The position numbers were made by a program, and so were the translations under genes. A DNA stretch of 26,199 bases from CAZRUM01 sp964603435. GTDB lineage: Bacteria > Patescibacteriota > Patescibacteriia > Magasanikbacterales > UBA922. Below, piece after piece: positions 13,802 to 20,351 of the stretch. The first letter of the stretch is position 1, and each line of letters opens with the position of its first letter. The stretch covers positions 1-26,199 of the forward strand of contig CAZRUM010000013.1 in assembly GCA_964603435.1 (NCBI GenBank), in the 5' to 3' direction. Below the pieces are notes generated by a model. The model ran no database searches, was not told the origin of the DNA, and saw nothing but the letters and a program-made list of their open reading frames with translations.

Positions 13802-15550
13802 CTAAAAATAATCTTGATGTTCCCAACAATCTGTATCATCATCAGGACTACAAACTACAAGACCATTCCCATTATCTAAAGCTGAGAATTGACCTCTGGT
13901 AATAGATATATCACAAGTATAACTTGCTAATAATTCTTCTGCCGAAATTAAATACTTTTTAAAAGCAGTATCTTGAGCCAAAACTTTTATATCTTTTTCT
14001 TCTGAAAGAGTGGCACAAGAACAATTTTTAACACCAGACTCACCAACACAAGATGGGGAACTACCATTATGTAACGATGCAAAAGCTTTTTTTCCTAAAT
14101 TAATATTACACACATGGTCAGCACTCTTACCAATCGCATGCCAATCATCACAACCAGAGCCACCTCCTACTGGACAAAGACCACTTCCCTCATCATTAAT
14201 CTCAGCCCCTAAATAAAAACCAACCAAACCTTTGCTACTTTTTTGCGCCTCAACTATGTCTTTTTTTAAACTAGGAGGAAAAATATATTGTCGACCGCCG
14301 TCTACGATATCAAGAGTATCTATCTCATCTATATCGCCATTTTTAAACATGGCAATCAACATTAAATTATTATCAATAATATTAACCTCCAAATCTTTGC
14401 ACATATCCAACAGGTCAGTTGACGCCCCTATTTTTCCAGTCAATACAGCGGGTATACATTCATAATGAGATGTGCTGGTATCCCCAACACAGGCTCTGCC
14501 CTGCTCTGGACAAACTGAACCAGTACAAGTCAAAGTCCCACCTCCTTCTACAAAATAATGTACACCACATTCTGCTTCAGAAGATGACTTGCTAAAACCT
14601 ACCTCTTCATCATCCTTACCTGCCTCTACTGCAGCCTTATATCTTATATTAACATCCTGAGCTGACAGTTCTTTTTTCTGTTCAACTTTATCAACTGTCG
14701 AAGTAGTAATAAGATCTGCTTCTGTATATGCTTTAGCTAACAAAGAATTACTTGGCAAACTATCACATCTTACAGGTACTAACTCTTGATGATTTATCAT
14801 CCAAACTTGTGGCAAACGCATGTTTACCAAATAAGGATTTAAGGTGTTTAAAATAAAGTAAGCCAACACTGCCAAAAATAACCCCATTAGAGCATCCCCA
14901 ATCCTTTTCGTAGAGGCTTTTATTTTATCTGGGCTACCAGCCGACACCACACGTTGAAAACCCGCTACAATAATCATAACAATTGCCAATACCCCAGCAA
15001 TTATCACACCATAGCGATACATAAAATTTATAAAATCACCCATACCATCAAACTCCTTACGACCGGCAAAATTGATAGTGGTCTTAGCTTTCATTCCAGG
15101 GCGACAAAAACCAATTATACTTTTTTTGAGATCTGCCCCTGTTCCACATGTTTGGATGGTCTCTGGGTTTGGCCCATAAATAACTCCACCAGAATTTTTA
15201 CAATCTTCTTGTGTCCAACACAATTGACTTACTACACCAGACCCCAAGTTCATACTATAATCAAAATCTAGATCAACTTCAGCACTATCTGCAGTTTGGG
15301 TTGTGCCACCACCAGAAGTCTTTTTTTTACATTCACAATTATCGTTTAGATAATAACCAGAATTACATTTATTAGTGCAGGATGCTTCAGGAGGTAATTC
15401 ATCTATAGAGCTACAAGAACAATCACTCTCATCCAAAACTTGGCCAAAACCACAGTCATTCGCACATCCTATTGCAAAAACAAAATTAAAACTCAAAAAT
15501 AAAAACACCACTAACAAACAAATAAATAAACTATATTTAAAAAACTTCAT
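13802..15550 (-). CDS. Secreted Cys-rich protein with VirB2/TrbC-like membrane pair
   Basis: 582 residues. A signal peptide (about 1-26) is followed by a Cys-rich segment (about 29-75, with CANDCG, CSC, CTNKC and CEC), a linker, then two membrane helices (about 180-198 and 217-236) joined by GFQRVVSAGSPDKIKASTKR. That helix-loop-helix is the plan of VirB2/TrbC-type pilins and related small proteins common in Patescibacteria. The remaining ~340 residues are outside and hold many further cysteines (for example CDDWHAIGKSADHVC, CSC and a final CDIS). Such fusions are not the usual ~100-residue pilin. The upstream gene, 7 bases away, is DsbA-like, so disulfide bonds are likely. Function is unknown; a surface appendage or secretion component is possible. 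Confidence 0.75.
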   Translation of the reverse strand: MKFFKYSLFICLLVVFLFLSFNFVFAIGCANDCGFGQVLDESDCSCSSIDELPPEASCTNKCNSGYYLNDNCECKKKTSGGGTTQTADSAEVDLDFDYSMNLGSGVVSQLCWTQEDCKNSGGVIYGPNPETIQTCGTGADLKKSIIGFCRPGMKAKTTINFAGRKEFDGMGDFINFMYRYGVIIAGVLAIVMIIVAGFQRVVSAGSPDKIKASTKRIGDALMGLFLAVLAYFILNTLNPYLVNMRLPQVWMINHQELVPVRCDSLPSNSLLAKAYTEADLITTSTVDKVEQKKELSAQDVNIRYKAAVEAGKDDEEVGFSKSSSEAECGVHYFVEGGGTLTCTGSVCPEQGRACVGDTSTSHYECIPAVLTGKIGASTDLLDMCKDLEVNIIDNNLMLIAMFKNGDIDEIDTLDIVDGGRQYIFPPSLKKDIVEAQKSSKGLVGFYLGAEINDEGSGLCPVGGGSGCDDWHAIGKSADHVCNINLGKKAFASLHNGSSPSCVGESGVKNCSCATLSEEKDIKVLAQDTAFKKYLISAEELLASYTCDISITRGQFSALDNGNGLVVCSPDDDTDCWEHQDYF

Positions 15551-15557
15551 AAAAAAA

Positions 15558-16337
15558 TTATTTTAAAAATTCTAAAATTATACTATCCCACTGTTTTAAA
15601 GTTAAACTACCTTCTACTTTATAACCATTTACAAAATAAGTTGGAGTACCACGCAAACCAAGCTCGATGGCGTCGCTGGCATCTTGTAAAATCTGCCCAC
15701 CATATTTCTGCCCAGCCAAACAAGAAGAAAAACCAGCTATGTCAAAATTTAAATCAGTTGCCATACCTACTAAAGATTCTTCTATGAAATTTTTCTTGGT
15801 AAAAAGCAAATCATGATATGCCCAAAATTGATTTTGTTCATGAGCACACAGACTTGCCAAAGCCGGCTCCATAGCATCAGGGTATAGATCTACTAAAGGT
15901 AAATTTTTGAAAATAATCTGCACTGCTGGTTCATATTTTTCCATCATAATTTTAAAATCCACAAAGCCTGCCTGACAATAAGGACAAGAAAAATCTACAA
16001 AAGATATAATCTTTACTTGCGCCTCTGCATTACCAAACTTTGGATTTGCTTCTCTTACATAATCATTATAATTCCCTACCACTGGCTGATTTTGGACACT
16101 ACTCGCCAAATTTTCATCTACAGAAAAGTTTTGTTCAAATTGCTCAGAAATTTTTTGACCAGCTTCGGCCCCACCATATTTTATTTGCCAGGCATAATAA
16201 GAAAAAAGCACTATAAATACTATAGCACCTAAAACAATAAGACCAATTATAATTGCAAATACTACTCCGCCCACAGTTTTGTACCACAGTTTTTCAGTAG
16301 AACTAACATTATCTTGTTGAAGAAAATTATCGGCCAT
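15558..16337 (-). CDS. Membrane-anchored DsbA-like thiol oxidoreductase
   Basis: A thioredoxin-fold enzyme that forms or shuffles disulfides in exported proteins. One membrane helix (about residues 24-48) anchors the catalytic domain outside. The active site is FVDFSCPYCQAGF, with the CPYC pair at 118-121, and the cis-proline segment is RGTPTYFVNG (about 229-238). The 259 residues and the inserted helical part match the DsbA/Thioredoxin_4 family. It is the first gene of a two-gene unit; the Cys-rich exported protein that follows after 7 bases is the obvious client. No VKOR or DsbB partner is in the window. A promoter with an extended -10 lies upstream; no ribosome binding site is seen. Confidence 0.9.
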   Translation of the reverse strand: MADNFLQQDNVSSTEKLWYKTVGGVVFAIIIGLIVLGAIVFIVLFSYYAWQIKYGGAEAGQKISEQFEQNFSVDENLASSVQNQPVVGNYNDYVREANPKFGNAEAQVKIISFVDFSCPYCQAGFVDFKIMMEKYEPAVQIIFKNLPLVDLYPDAMEPALASLCAHEQNQFWAYHDLLFTKKNFIEESLVGMATDLNFDIAGFSSCLAGQKYGGQILQDASDAIELGLRGTPTYFVNGYKVEGSLTLKQWDSIILEFLK

Positions 16338-16367
16338 AAAAAATATGAGTTTTTAGTGAACCCATAT

Positions 16368-16394
16368 AGTATACCATAATTTGCCAAAAGTCAA
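16368..16394 (-). promoter_or_regulatory. Promoter of the DsbA-like unit
   Basis: On the minus strand TTGACT (16389-16394) and TATACT (16368-16373) are 15 bases apart; the -10 box is preceded by TGG, an extended -10 that can offset the short spacer. Confidence 0.55.
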
Positions 16395-16479
16395 CAGTTG
16401 TCCACAGACAATCATTTTTAAACTTTATTACATCAACATCATGAATCTCTCTAACTTACTTTTTGTATTTTGACTAACG

Positions 16480-16645
16480 AATCCTCTAACAAATAAATCT
16501 TTTCAAACAAGCATTATACTTTCGGATTTTTACCTATTTATAATCCCGAACACCCACTTTCTAAAGAAAGTGGGTGTTCGGGAAAGAAAAAAAATTAAAT
16601 CCGAAATGTTATACCCCTGTAACGAACGAAACATACCAGAGAATT
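16480..16645. repeat. Nested-hairpin element, copy A
   Basis: 166 bases with AATCCTCT (16480-16487) and AGAGAATT (16638-16645) as near-complementary ends. An inner inverted repeat follows, TTTCGGATTT (16520-16529) with AAATCCGAAA (16597-16606), which encloses a 19-bp perfect hairpin with a 2-base loop (16544-16583). Copy B at 24409-24578 has the same edges and spacing but a different inner stem. No reading frame. It fills most of the gap between the pseudouridine synthase stop and the DsbA promoter. Confidence 0.7.
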
Positions 16646-16658
16646 TGCCAAAAAATAT

Positions 16659-17390
16659 TTATATTACCTGATCTCTCTTCACAAAACGCCACCGCCCCAC
16701 TGGTAAAGTACCTAGTTTTAATTTATTTATCCTTATTCTCCTTAAACCCATAATATTAAAACCAAGCCTACCAAACATCTTTTTAATTTGTCTATTTTTC
16801 CCTTCCTGCAAAATAACATTTACTATCACTCGCCTACCTATTTTTTGTTCATCTAAAATTTTAATTCCCTTAACAAACTCATCACCAATATCCATACCGG
16901 TTTCTAAAACTTTTTTTGCATCTTTTGAAATCTGACTATTAATTATAATTTCATATTCTTTTTCATGTTCATATTTTGGATGAGTCAGCTCCTGAGTCAA
17001 TTCCCCATCATTGGTAAGTAAAACCAACCCCTCTGATTCTTTGTCTAGACGCCCCACAGGATAAACCCTCTCTTCAATTTCTTGTTTATCATTTTTCCAA
17101 TAATTATCTTTGGTCAATAATTCCATAATAGACTCTCCCTGCTCACTAGAAACACTTGTAATATAATCAACCGGTTTATTGAGCATTATATAAACTTTTT
17201 GATTTTTAATTTTTCCAATCTTTTTTCCTTCAACTTCTACTTCGGCATCGGCAGGGTCAACTTTAACACCCATAGTATCTACCACTTCACCATTCAACTT
17301 TACTTTACCCAAAGAAATAAGCTCTTCAGCCTTGCGACGAGAACAAACCCCACAGCCAGCAATATATTTTTGTAAACGTATTTCTGTCAT
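16659..17390 (-). CDS. RsuA/RluB-family pseudouridine synthase
   Basis: Converts a specific uridine in rRNA to pseudouridine. An N-terminal S4 RNA-binding domain (about residues 1-60, RLQKYIAGCGVCSRRKAEEL) is followed by the catalytic domain with VYPVGRLDKESEGLVLLTND, whose Asp in GRLD is the family's catalytic residue, and the C-terminal GKNRQIKKMFGRLG (about 206-219). 243 residues is normal for the RsuA/RluB/RluE/RluF group. The exact target (23S, as RluB, or 16S, as RsuA) cannot be fixed. It starts 2 bases after the CorC-type stop and is cotranscribed with it; element A begins 13 bases beyond its stop. Confidence 0.93.
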   Translation of the reverse strand: MTEIRLQKYIAGCGVCSRRKAEELISLGKVKLNGEVVDTMGVKVDPADAEVEVEGKKIGKIKNQKVYIMLNKPVDYITSVSSEQGESIMELLTKDNYWKNDKQEIEERVYPVGRLDKESEGLVLLTNDGELTQELTHPKYEHEKEYEIIINSQISKDAKKVLETGMDIGDEFVKGIKILDEQKIGRRVIVNVILQEGKNRQIKKMFGRLGFNIMGLRRIRINKLKLGTLPVGRWRFVKRDQVI

Positions 17391-17392
17391 AA

Positions 17393-18613
17393 TTATTTTT
17401 TTATAATCTTTACTCTATCAATAACTTTTTTATTCATTTTTTCAATTGAACACACAACCCCCTCAAAATCCACTTTCATATCTTTTTTAGGTACTTTTTG
17501 CAAATGATCGAGCATCAATTCTGCCATTGTATGAAATTTGTCACCCGGCAATTGAATGTTCAAAAAGCTATTTACCTCTCTTACTTCTGTTTCTCCAGAA
17601 ACTAAAATAGTATTTTTATCTATTCTCTTTATCACTTCTTCTTCTACATCATGTTCATCAGCAATTTCACCTACTAATTCTTCTATTACGTCCTCCAAAG
17701 TCGCAACACCCTCAGTACCCGCATACTCATCCATTACTACCGCCATATGTGTTTTGGCTTTTTGAAATTCCCTGAGCAGATCATCCAAACGCATTTGTTT
17801 TGGCACTTGTACAATCGGACGAATAATTTTTTTAATAGACCATTTTTCTTTATCTTCATTAAAAGCAAGTAACACATCGCGAGAATGAACAAAACCAATA
17901 ATATTATCAATTGTATCTTCTATTACCGGAAATCTAGTGTGAGGATTTTTAGCAATAATATCAGCTGCCACTTCAATTGAAATATCACTTTCCAAAGTAA
18001 CTACACGCACTCGTGGAGTCATAACATCTTCGGCTGTAATATCATTCATTTCAAATACGCGATTTACAATATGAGCCTCGTCACCCTCAATTGTTCCTTG
18101 TTTCTTTCCAGCTTGTGCCAGGGCTTTTAATTCTTCTTCGTTTACTTTATCTGGTCTTTGTTTACCAGCAAACAAATTTGTCATTTTTTCAAAAATAATA
18201 ATCACAGGCCAACCAATAAATTCTAAAATATACAAAATCGGAGCAGATAAAATAGCAAATCTCTTGGGATGATTGGAAGCATAAGCTTTGGGAAGAACTT
18301 CACCAAAAACCAAAATAAGCAAAGTCATAAGACCAGTAGTAATACCAATCACAGCCGAATCAAAAAAACTAGCTACTACAACAGTTGCCAGAGACGCTGC
18401 ACCTACATTTACAATATTATTACCTATCAAAATTGTTACCAACAATTTCCTCGGATTATCTTTCAAAATTCTCACCAAACGAGAACGTGGCATTTTACGT
18501 TTTACCATTGATTCTACCTTTGCATCTGACAGAGATACAAAAGCAACCTCTGTAGCAGAAAAAAAGGCTGATAAAATAAGTAAAATACCTAGGGTCACAA
18601 GTTCAAATGTCAT
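17393..18613 (-). CDS. CNNM/CorC-type (HlyC/CorC family) membrane protein with CBS pair
   Basis: 406 residues: a DUF21/CNNM membrane domain (about 1-185, with ATEVAFVSLSDAKVE and LLVTILIGNNIVNVGAASLA), a CBS-domain pair (about 196-325, starting MTPRVRVVTLESDISI and continuing VMDEYAGTEGVATLEDVIEE), and a C-terminal CorC_HlyC domain (about 335-404, GDKFHTMAEL then VPKKDMKVDFEGVVCSIEKM). Relatives export Mg2+ or Co2+ or are linked to ion resistance, with the CBS pair sensing adenine nucleotides. The 'hemolysin' label of older annotations is misleading. A good promoter lies upstream. The pseudouridine synthase follows directly. Confidence 0.93.
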   Translation of the reverse strand: MTFELVTLGILLILSAFFSATEVAFVSLSDAKVESMVKRKMPRSRLVRILKDNPRKLLVTILIGNNIVNVGAASLATVVVASFFDSAVIGITTGLMTLLILVFGEVLPKAYASNHPKRFAILSAPILYILEFIGWPVIIIFEKMTNLFAGKQRPDKVNEEELKALAQAGKKQGTIEGDEAHIVNRVFEMNDITAEDVMTPRVRVVTLESDISIEVAADIIAKNPHTRFPVIEDTIDNIIGFVHSRDVLLAFNEDKEKWSIKKIIRPIVQVPKQMRLDDLLREFQKAKTHMAVVMDEYAGTEGVATLEDVIEELVGEIADEHDVEEEVIKRIDKNTILVSGETEVREVNSFLNIQLPGDKFHTMAELMLDHLQKVPKKDMKVDFEGVVCSIEKMNKKVIDRVKIIKK

Positions 18614-18647
18614 ATAACAAATTATTCTAATTCTTTTAATTATCTAT

Positions 18648-18676
18648 ATAATAGCTTATTTACTATATAATTTCAA
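18648..18676 (-). promoter_or_regulatory. Promoter of the CorC-type operon
   Basis: On the minus strand TTGAAA (18671-18676), 17 bases, TATTAT (18648-18653), about 35 bases before the ATG. Confidence 0.75.
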
Positions 18677-18686
18677 TTAATGGAGG

Positions 18687-18721
18687 TCTACTCCGTAGAG
18701 ACGCGATTAATCGCGTCTCTA
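18687..18721. repeat. Dispersed palindrome, copy 2, with adjoining hairpin
   Basis: A perfect 26-base palindrome (18696-18721) shares the 20-base core AGACGCGATTAATCGCGTCT with 4023-4048. It is preceded by, and overlaps, a small alternative hairpin TCTAC (18687-18691), loop TCC, GTAGA (18695-18699). It lies between two divergent promoters, so a terminator role is less obvious here than for copy 1. Confidence 0.75.
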
Positions 18722-18738
18722 TTTTAACGAACAAAATA

Positions 18739-18767
18739 TTGACTTTCACCCCTAAAACTGCTAATCT
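18739..18767 (+). promoter_or_regulatory. Probable promoter of the MshEN gene
   Basis: TTGACT (18739-18744), 17 bases, TAATCT (18762-18767). The -10 match is weak (3 of 6). Leader of about 75 bases to the ATG at 18849. Confidence 0.5.
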
Positions 18768-18848
18768 TATCTAGTAAGGATAATTAACCATACTCAATCT
18801 GAAGCCAGATCGGCTAATGATAACAGAGTGTGGAAATGGAGTACTGCC

Positions 18849-19832
18849 ATGGAACTCGACATGTTGGGCAAAGTTGTAGCAGCAAAAATTCTCACAGGAG
18901 CGGAACACGCCTTGGCCAGAGCCATCGGAAAACAAGGGTATCCATTGGTTTCCTTGGAGAGGCAACCTTCCCCGGACAAGAAAATCCTGGACAGTGTCTC
19001 TCGCGGTCTTTGTGAGAAATATTGCTTGGTACCTCTGGCGCACATAGATGAAACTCTCATCATCGCCATCGCCGACCCTGGCTGTAGTGTACGCTACGGC
19101 ACGGATCTCCTGACCGGGTTTGAAGGTGAATGGCGAATTACTGACACCTTTGTCCTGGTCGCCGAGAAAGCTGAAATCTTGCAAGCTGTGAGAAGGTTCT
19201 ACGGTGAGAAAACCGAGGTCTCCACACCTGACATCAGGGTCAACGAAGTCGCCTCTCACCCACCAATCGTGGAAGAAGAAGGTATCGCTTCTCTCGACCC
19301 GTTCCGTCAGACCCTCCTTCGCGAGAAGATCGTCACCCCCATACAGATCGCCGAGGCTGACGCCGACATCAAGATGCAAGGTGGTCGCTTGGGTGATCAT
19401 CTGGTCCGACTCGGCTACCTCGAGGAAACCAAACTCGTCGCCCTCTTCAGCCGTCAGTACGGCGTACCCTCGACTGACTTGAGCACAGCCGAAATCCCCG
19501 AGGATGTCATCAGGCTCATCCCCAAGGATGTAGCAGGACGTCACAACCTCATCCCTGTCAACCGCCAGGGCAACTCGCTCATCGTCGCCATGAGCGATCC
19601 GTCGAACATCTACGCCATGGACGACATCAAGTTCCTGACAGGCTTCAACATCGAATGCGTCGTGACGACCGAAGCCCAGATCAAGGAGGCTCTCGAGAAG
19701 TACTACGACGACAAGACCGACGATATCGACGTCCCACCCGAAGACGATCCTACCACCTCCGTTCCTGAACCTCCCAGCGACGACGAGCGCGACCGACACC
19801 TACCTTTCCACCTCCACGTCGACAAAAGATAG
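18849..19832 (+). CDS. Orphan tandem MshEN (GspE/PilB N-terminal) protein, candidate c-di-GMP receptor
   Basis: 327 residues made of two MshEN/T2SSE_N-type domains and an acidic, proline-rich tail (about 286-327). The second domain (about 140-285) has the cyclic-di-GMP-binding motif almost to the letter: RLGDHLVRLGYLEETKL, then LFSRQYGVP, later LIPKDVAGRHNLIPV and AMSDPSNIYAMDDIKFLTG. The first domain (about 5-110) keeps the fold pattern (CLVPLAHIDETLIIAIADP) but lacks the Arg and one Gly of the motif. No Walker motifs follow, so this is not a PilB ATPase. ATG 18849 is chosen because TGGAG lies 7 bases upstream; GTG 18828 is the alternative. GC is about 50-60% against about 30-35% around it, suggesting transfer. 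A long antisense frame is a shadow of this composition. Confidence 0.82.
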   Translation: MELDMLGKVVAAKILTGAEHALARAIGKQGYPLVSLERQPSPDKKILDSVSRGLCEKYCLVPLAHIDETLIIAIADPGCSVRYGTDLLTGFEGEWRITDTFVLVAEKAEILQAVRRFYGEKTEVSTPDIRVNEVASHPPIVEEEGIASLDPFRQTLLREKIVTPIQIAEADADIKMQGGRLGDHLVRLGYLEETKLVALFSRQYGVPSTDLSTAEIPEDVIRLIPKDVAGRHNLIPVNRQGNSLIVAMSDPSNIYAMDDIKFLTGFNIECVVTTEAQIKEALEKYYDDKTDDIDVPPEDDPTTSVPEPPSDDERDRHLPFHLHVDKR

Positions 19833-19932
19833 TTAGCCCCCACAAGGAGAACCGTTCCTTCCCACCCACACAGGCTGTACTTCCCGGTACACGCCTTCCC
19901 ACATTGGATATTACAAATAGTATTTGATGCAA

Positions 19933-19959
19933 AACCCCCCGACGTTACGTCGGGGGGTT
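19933..19959 (+). terminator. Terminator of the MshEN gene
   Basis: A 12-bp stem, AACCCCCCGACG (19933-19944) with CGTCGGGGGGTT (19948-19959), loop TTA, followed by TTATTTTAT. It is about 100 bases after the stop. Confidence 0.82.
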
Positions 19960-19984
19960 ATTTTATATTTAATTTTACACACAA

Positions 19985-20075
19985 ACTCCGGGAGCCATTA
20001 ATAGAGATGATAATTTATAAAACTAAAGTAATTATTAAAACAAAAAAATATTCCCCTGATACAGGCTCCCGGAGT
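19985..20075. repeat. 12-base inverted repeat enclosing an AT-rich segment
   Basis: ACTCCGGGAGCC (19985-19996) and GGCTCCCGGAGT (20064-20075) are exactly complementary, separated by 67 very AT-rich bases without a gene. Either a structured RNA or a small non-coding insertion with inverted ends. Confidence 0.55.
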
Positions 20076-20120
20076 CAGACTCTCTTTCCACATTGGATAT
20101 TATTTTAATATATAGCGTAA

Positions 20121-20153
20121 AAAAAACAATCGCATATCCTGCGATTGTTTTTT
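20121..20153. terminator. Symmetric terminator-like hairpin
   Basis: A 14-bp stem, AAAAAACAATCGCA (20121-20134) with TGCGATTGTTTTTT (20140-20153), with A- and T-runs, can work on both strands. No gene end is close on either side apart from the upstream MshEN unit. Confidence 0.7.
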
Positions 20154-20178
20154 ATTCTTGTCTTGTGCAGTATCCACG

Positions 20179-20273
20179 CAACCCATCCCTAACCCTTCCC
20201 TTAAAAAGGGAAGGGAATTTATTAACTTAGCAAAAAAACCCCCTCCCTTTTTAAGGGAGGGGGTTGGGGGGTG
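20179..20273. repeat. Two inverted copies of a C-rich hairpin repeat
   Basis: Copy one (20179-20215, plus) ends in CCCTTCCCTT/AAGGGAAGGG; copy two (20237-20273) is its inverted relative, with AACCCCCTCCCTT (20237-20249) pairing AAGGGAGGGGGTT (20253-20265). They share the order CAACCC, CCCT, TTAAAAAGGG and so are two members of one repeat family facing each other. Confidence 0.65.
20232..20265 (-). terminator. Terminator downstream of ahcY
   Basis: On the minus strand the 13-bp stem of the second C-rich repeat (20237-20265) runs into seven T (20232-20238), about 70 bases after the ahcY stop. Confidence 0.8.
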
Positions 20274-20286
20274 TATTGCTCGTACC

Positions 20287-20351
20287 TAATATCTATAATG
20301 CTCCCACCTTCGCTAAAGCTATGGCGGGCAAGCCTTTTAATATCTGTAGTG
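20287..20351. repeat. 30-base dispersed repeat, copy 1, flanked by copies of the ahcY end
   Basis: The repeat occupies 20304-20333 and matches 25903-25932 (opposite orientation) at 28 of 30 bases. It begins 3 bases past the ahcY stop codon. The last 14 bases of the gene (20338-20351, coding HYRY and most of the stop) recur at 20287-20300 with only two differences, both at third codon positions, giving CAT TAT AGA TAT TAG. Confidence 0.75.

Larger units (their letters stand above)
19899..20102. repeat. Direct repeat pair CCACATTGGATATTA
   Basis: The exact 15-mer CCACATTGGATATTA occurs at 19899-19913 and 20088-20102, the first just before the terminator at 19933, the second just before the one at 20121. 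The 189-base spacing suggests duplication of a gene end with its terminator, or boundaries of an inserted segment. Confidence 0.6.

Noticed and set aside
16480..16645. Integron attC site or CRISPR repeat
   Set aside because: No GTTRRRY/RYYYAAC core pair at the ends, no spacer-repeat periodicity and no integrase or cas gene.
18771..19799. 342-codon open frame on the minus strand, opposite the MshEN gene
   Set aside because: It mirrors a GC-rich coding region; its protein shows no fold-like pattern, while the plus frame has clear MshEN motifs and a ribosome binding site.
20193..20215. Intrinsic terminator on the plus strand at the first C-rich hairpin
   Set aside because: No T-run follows the stem; only the second, inverted copy has one, on the minus strand.
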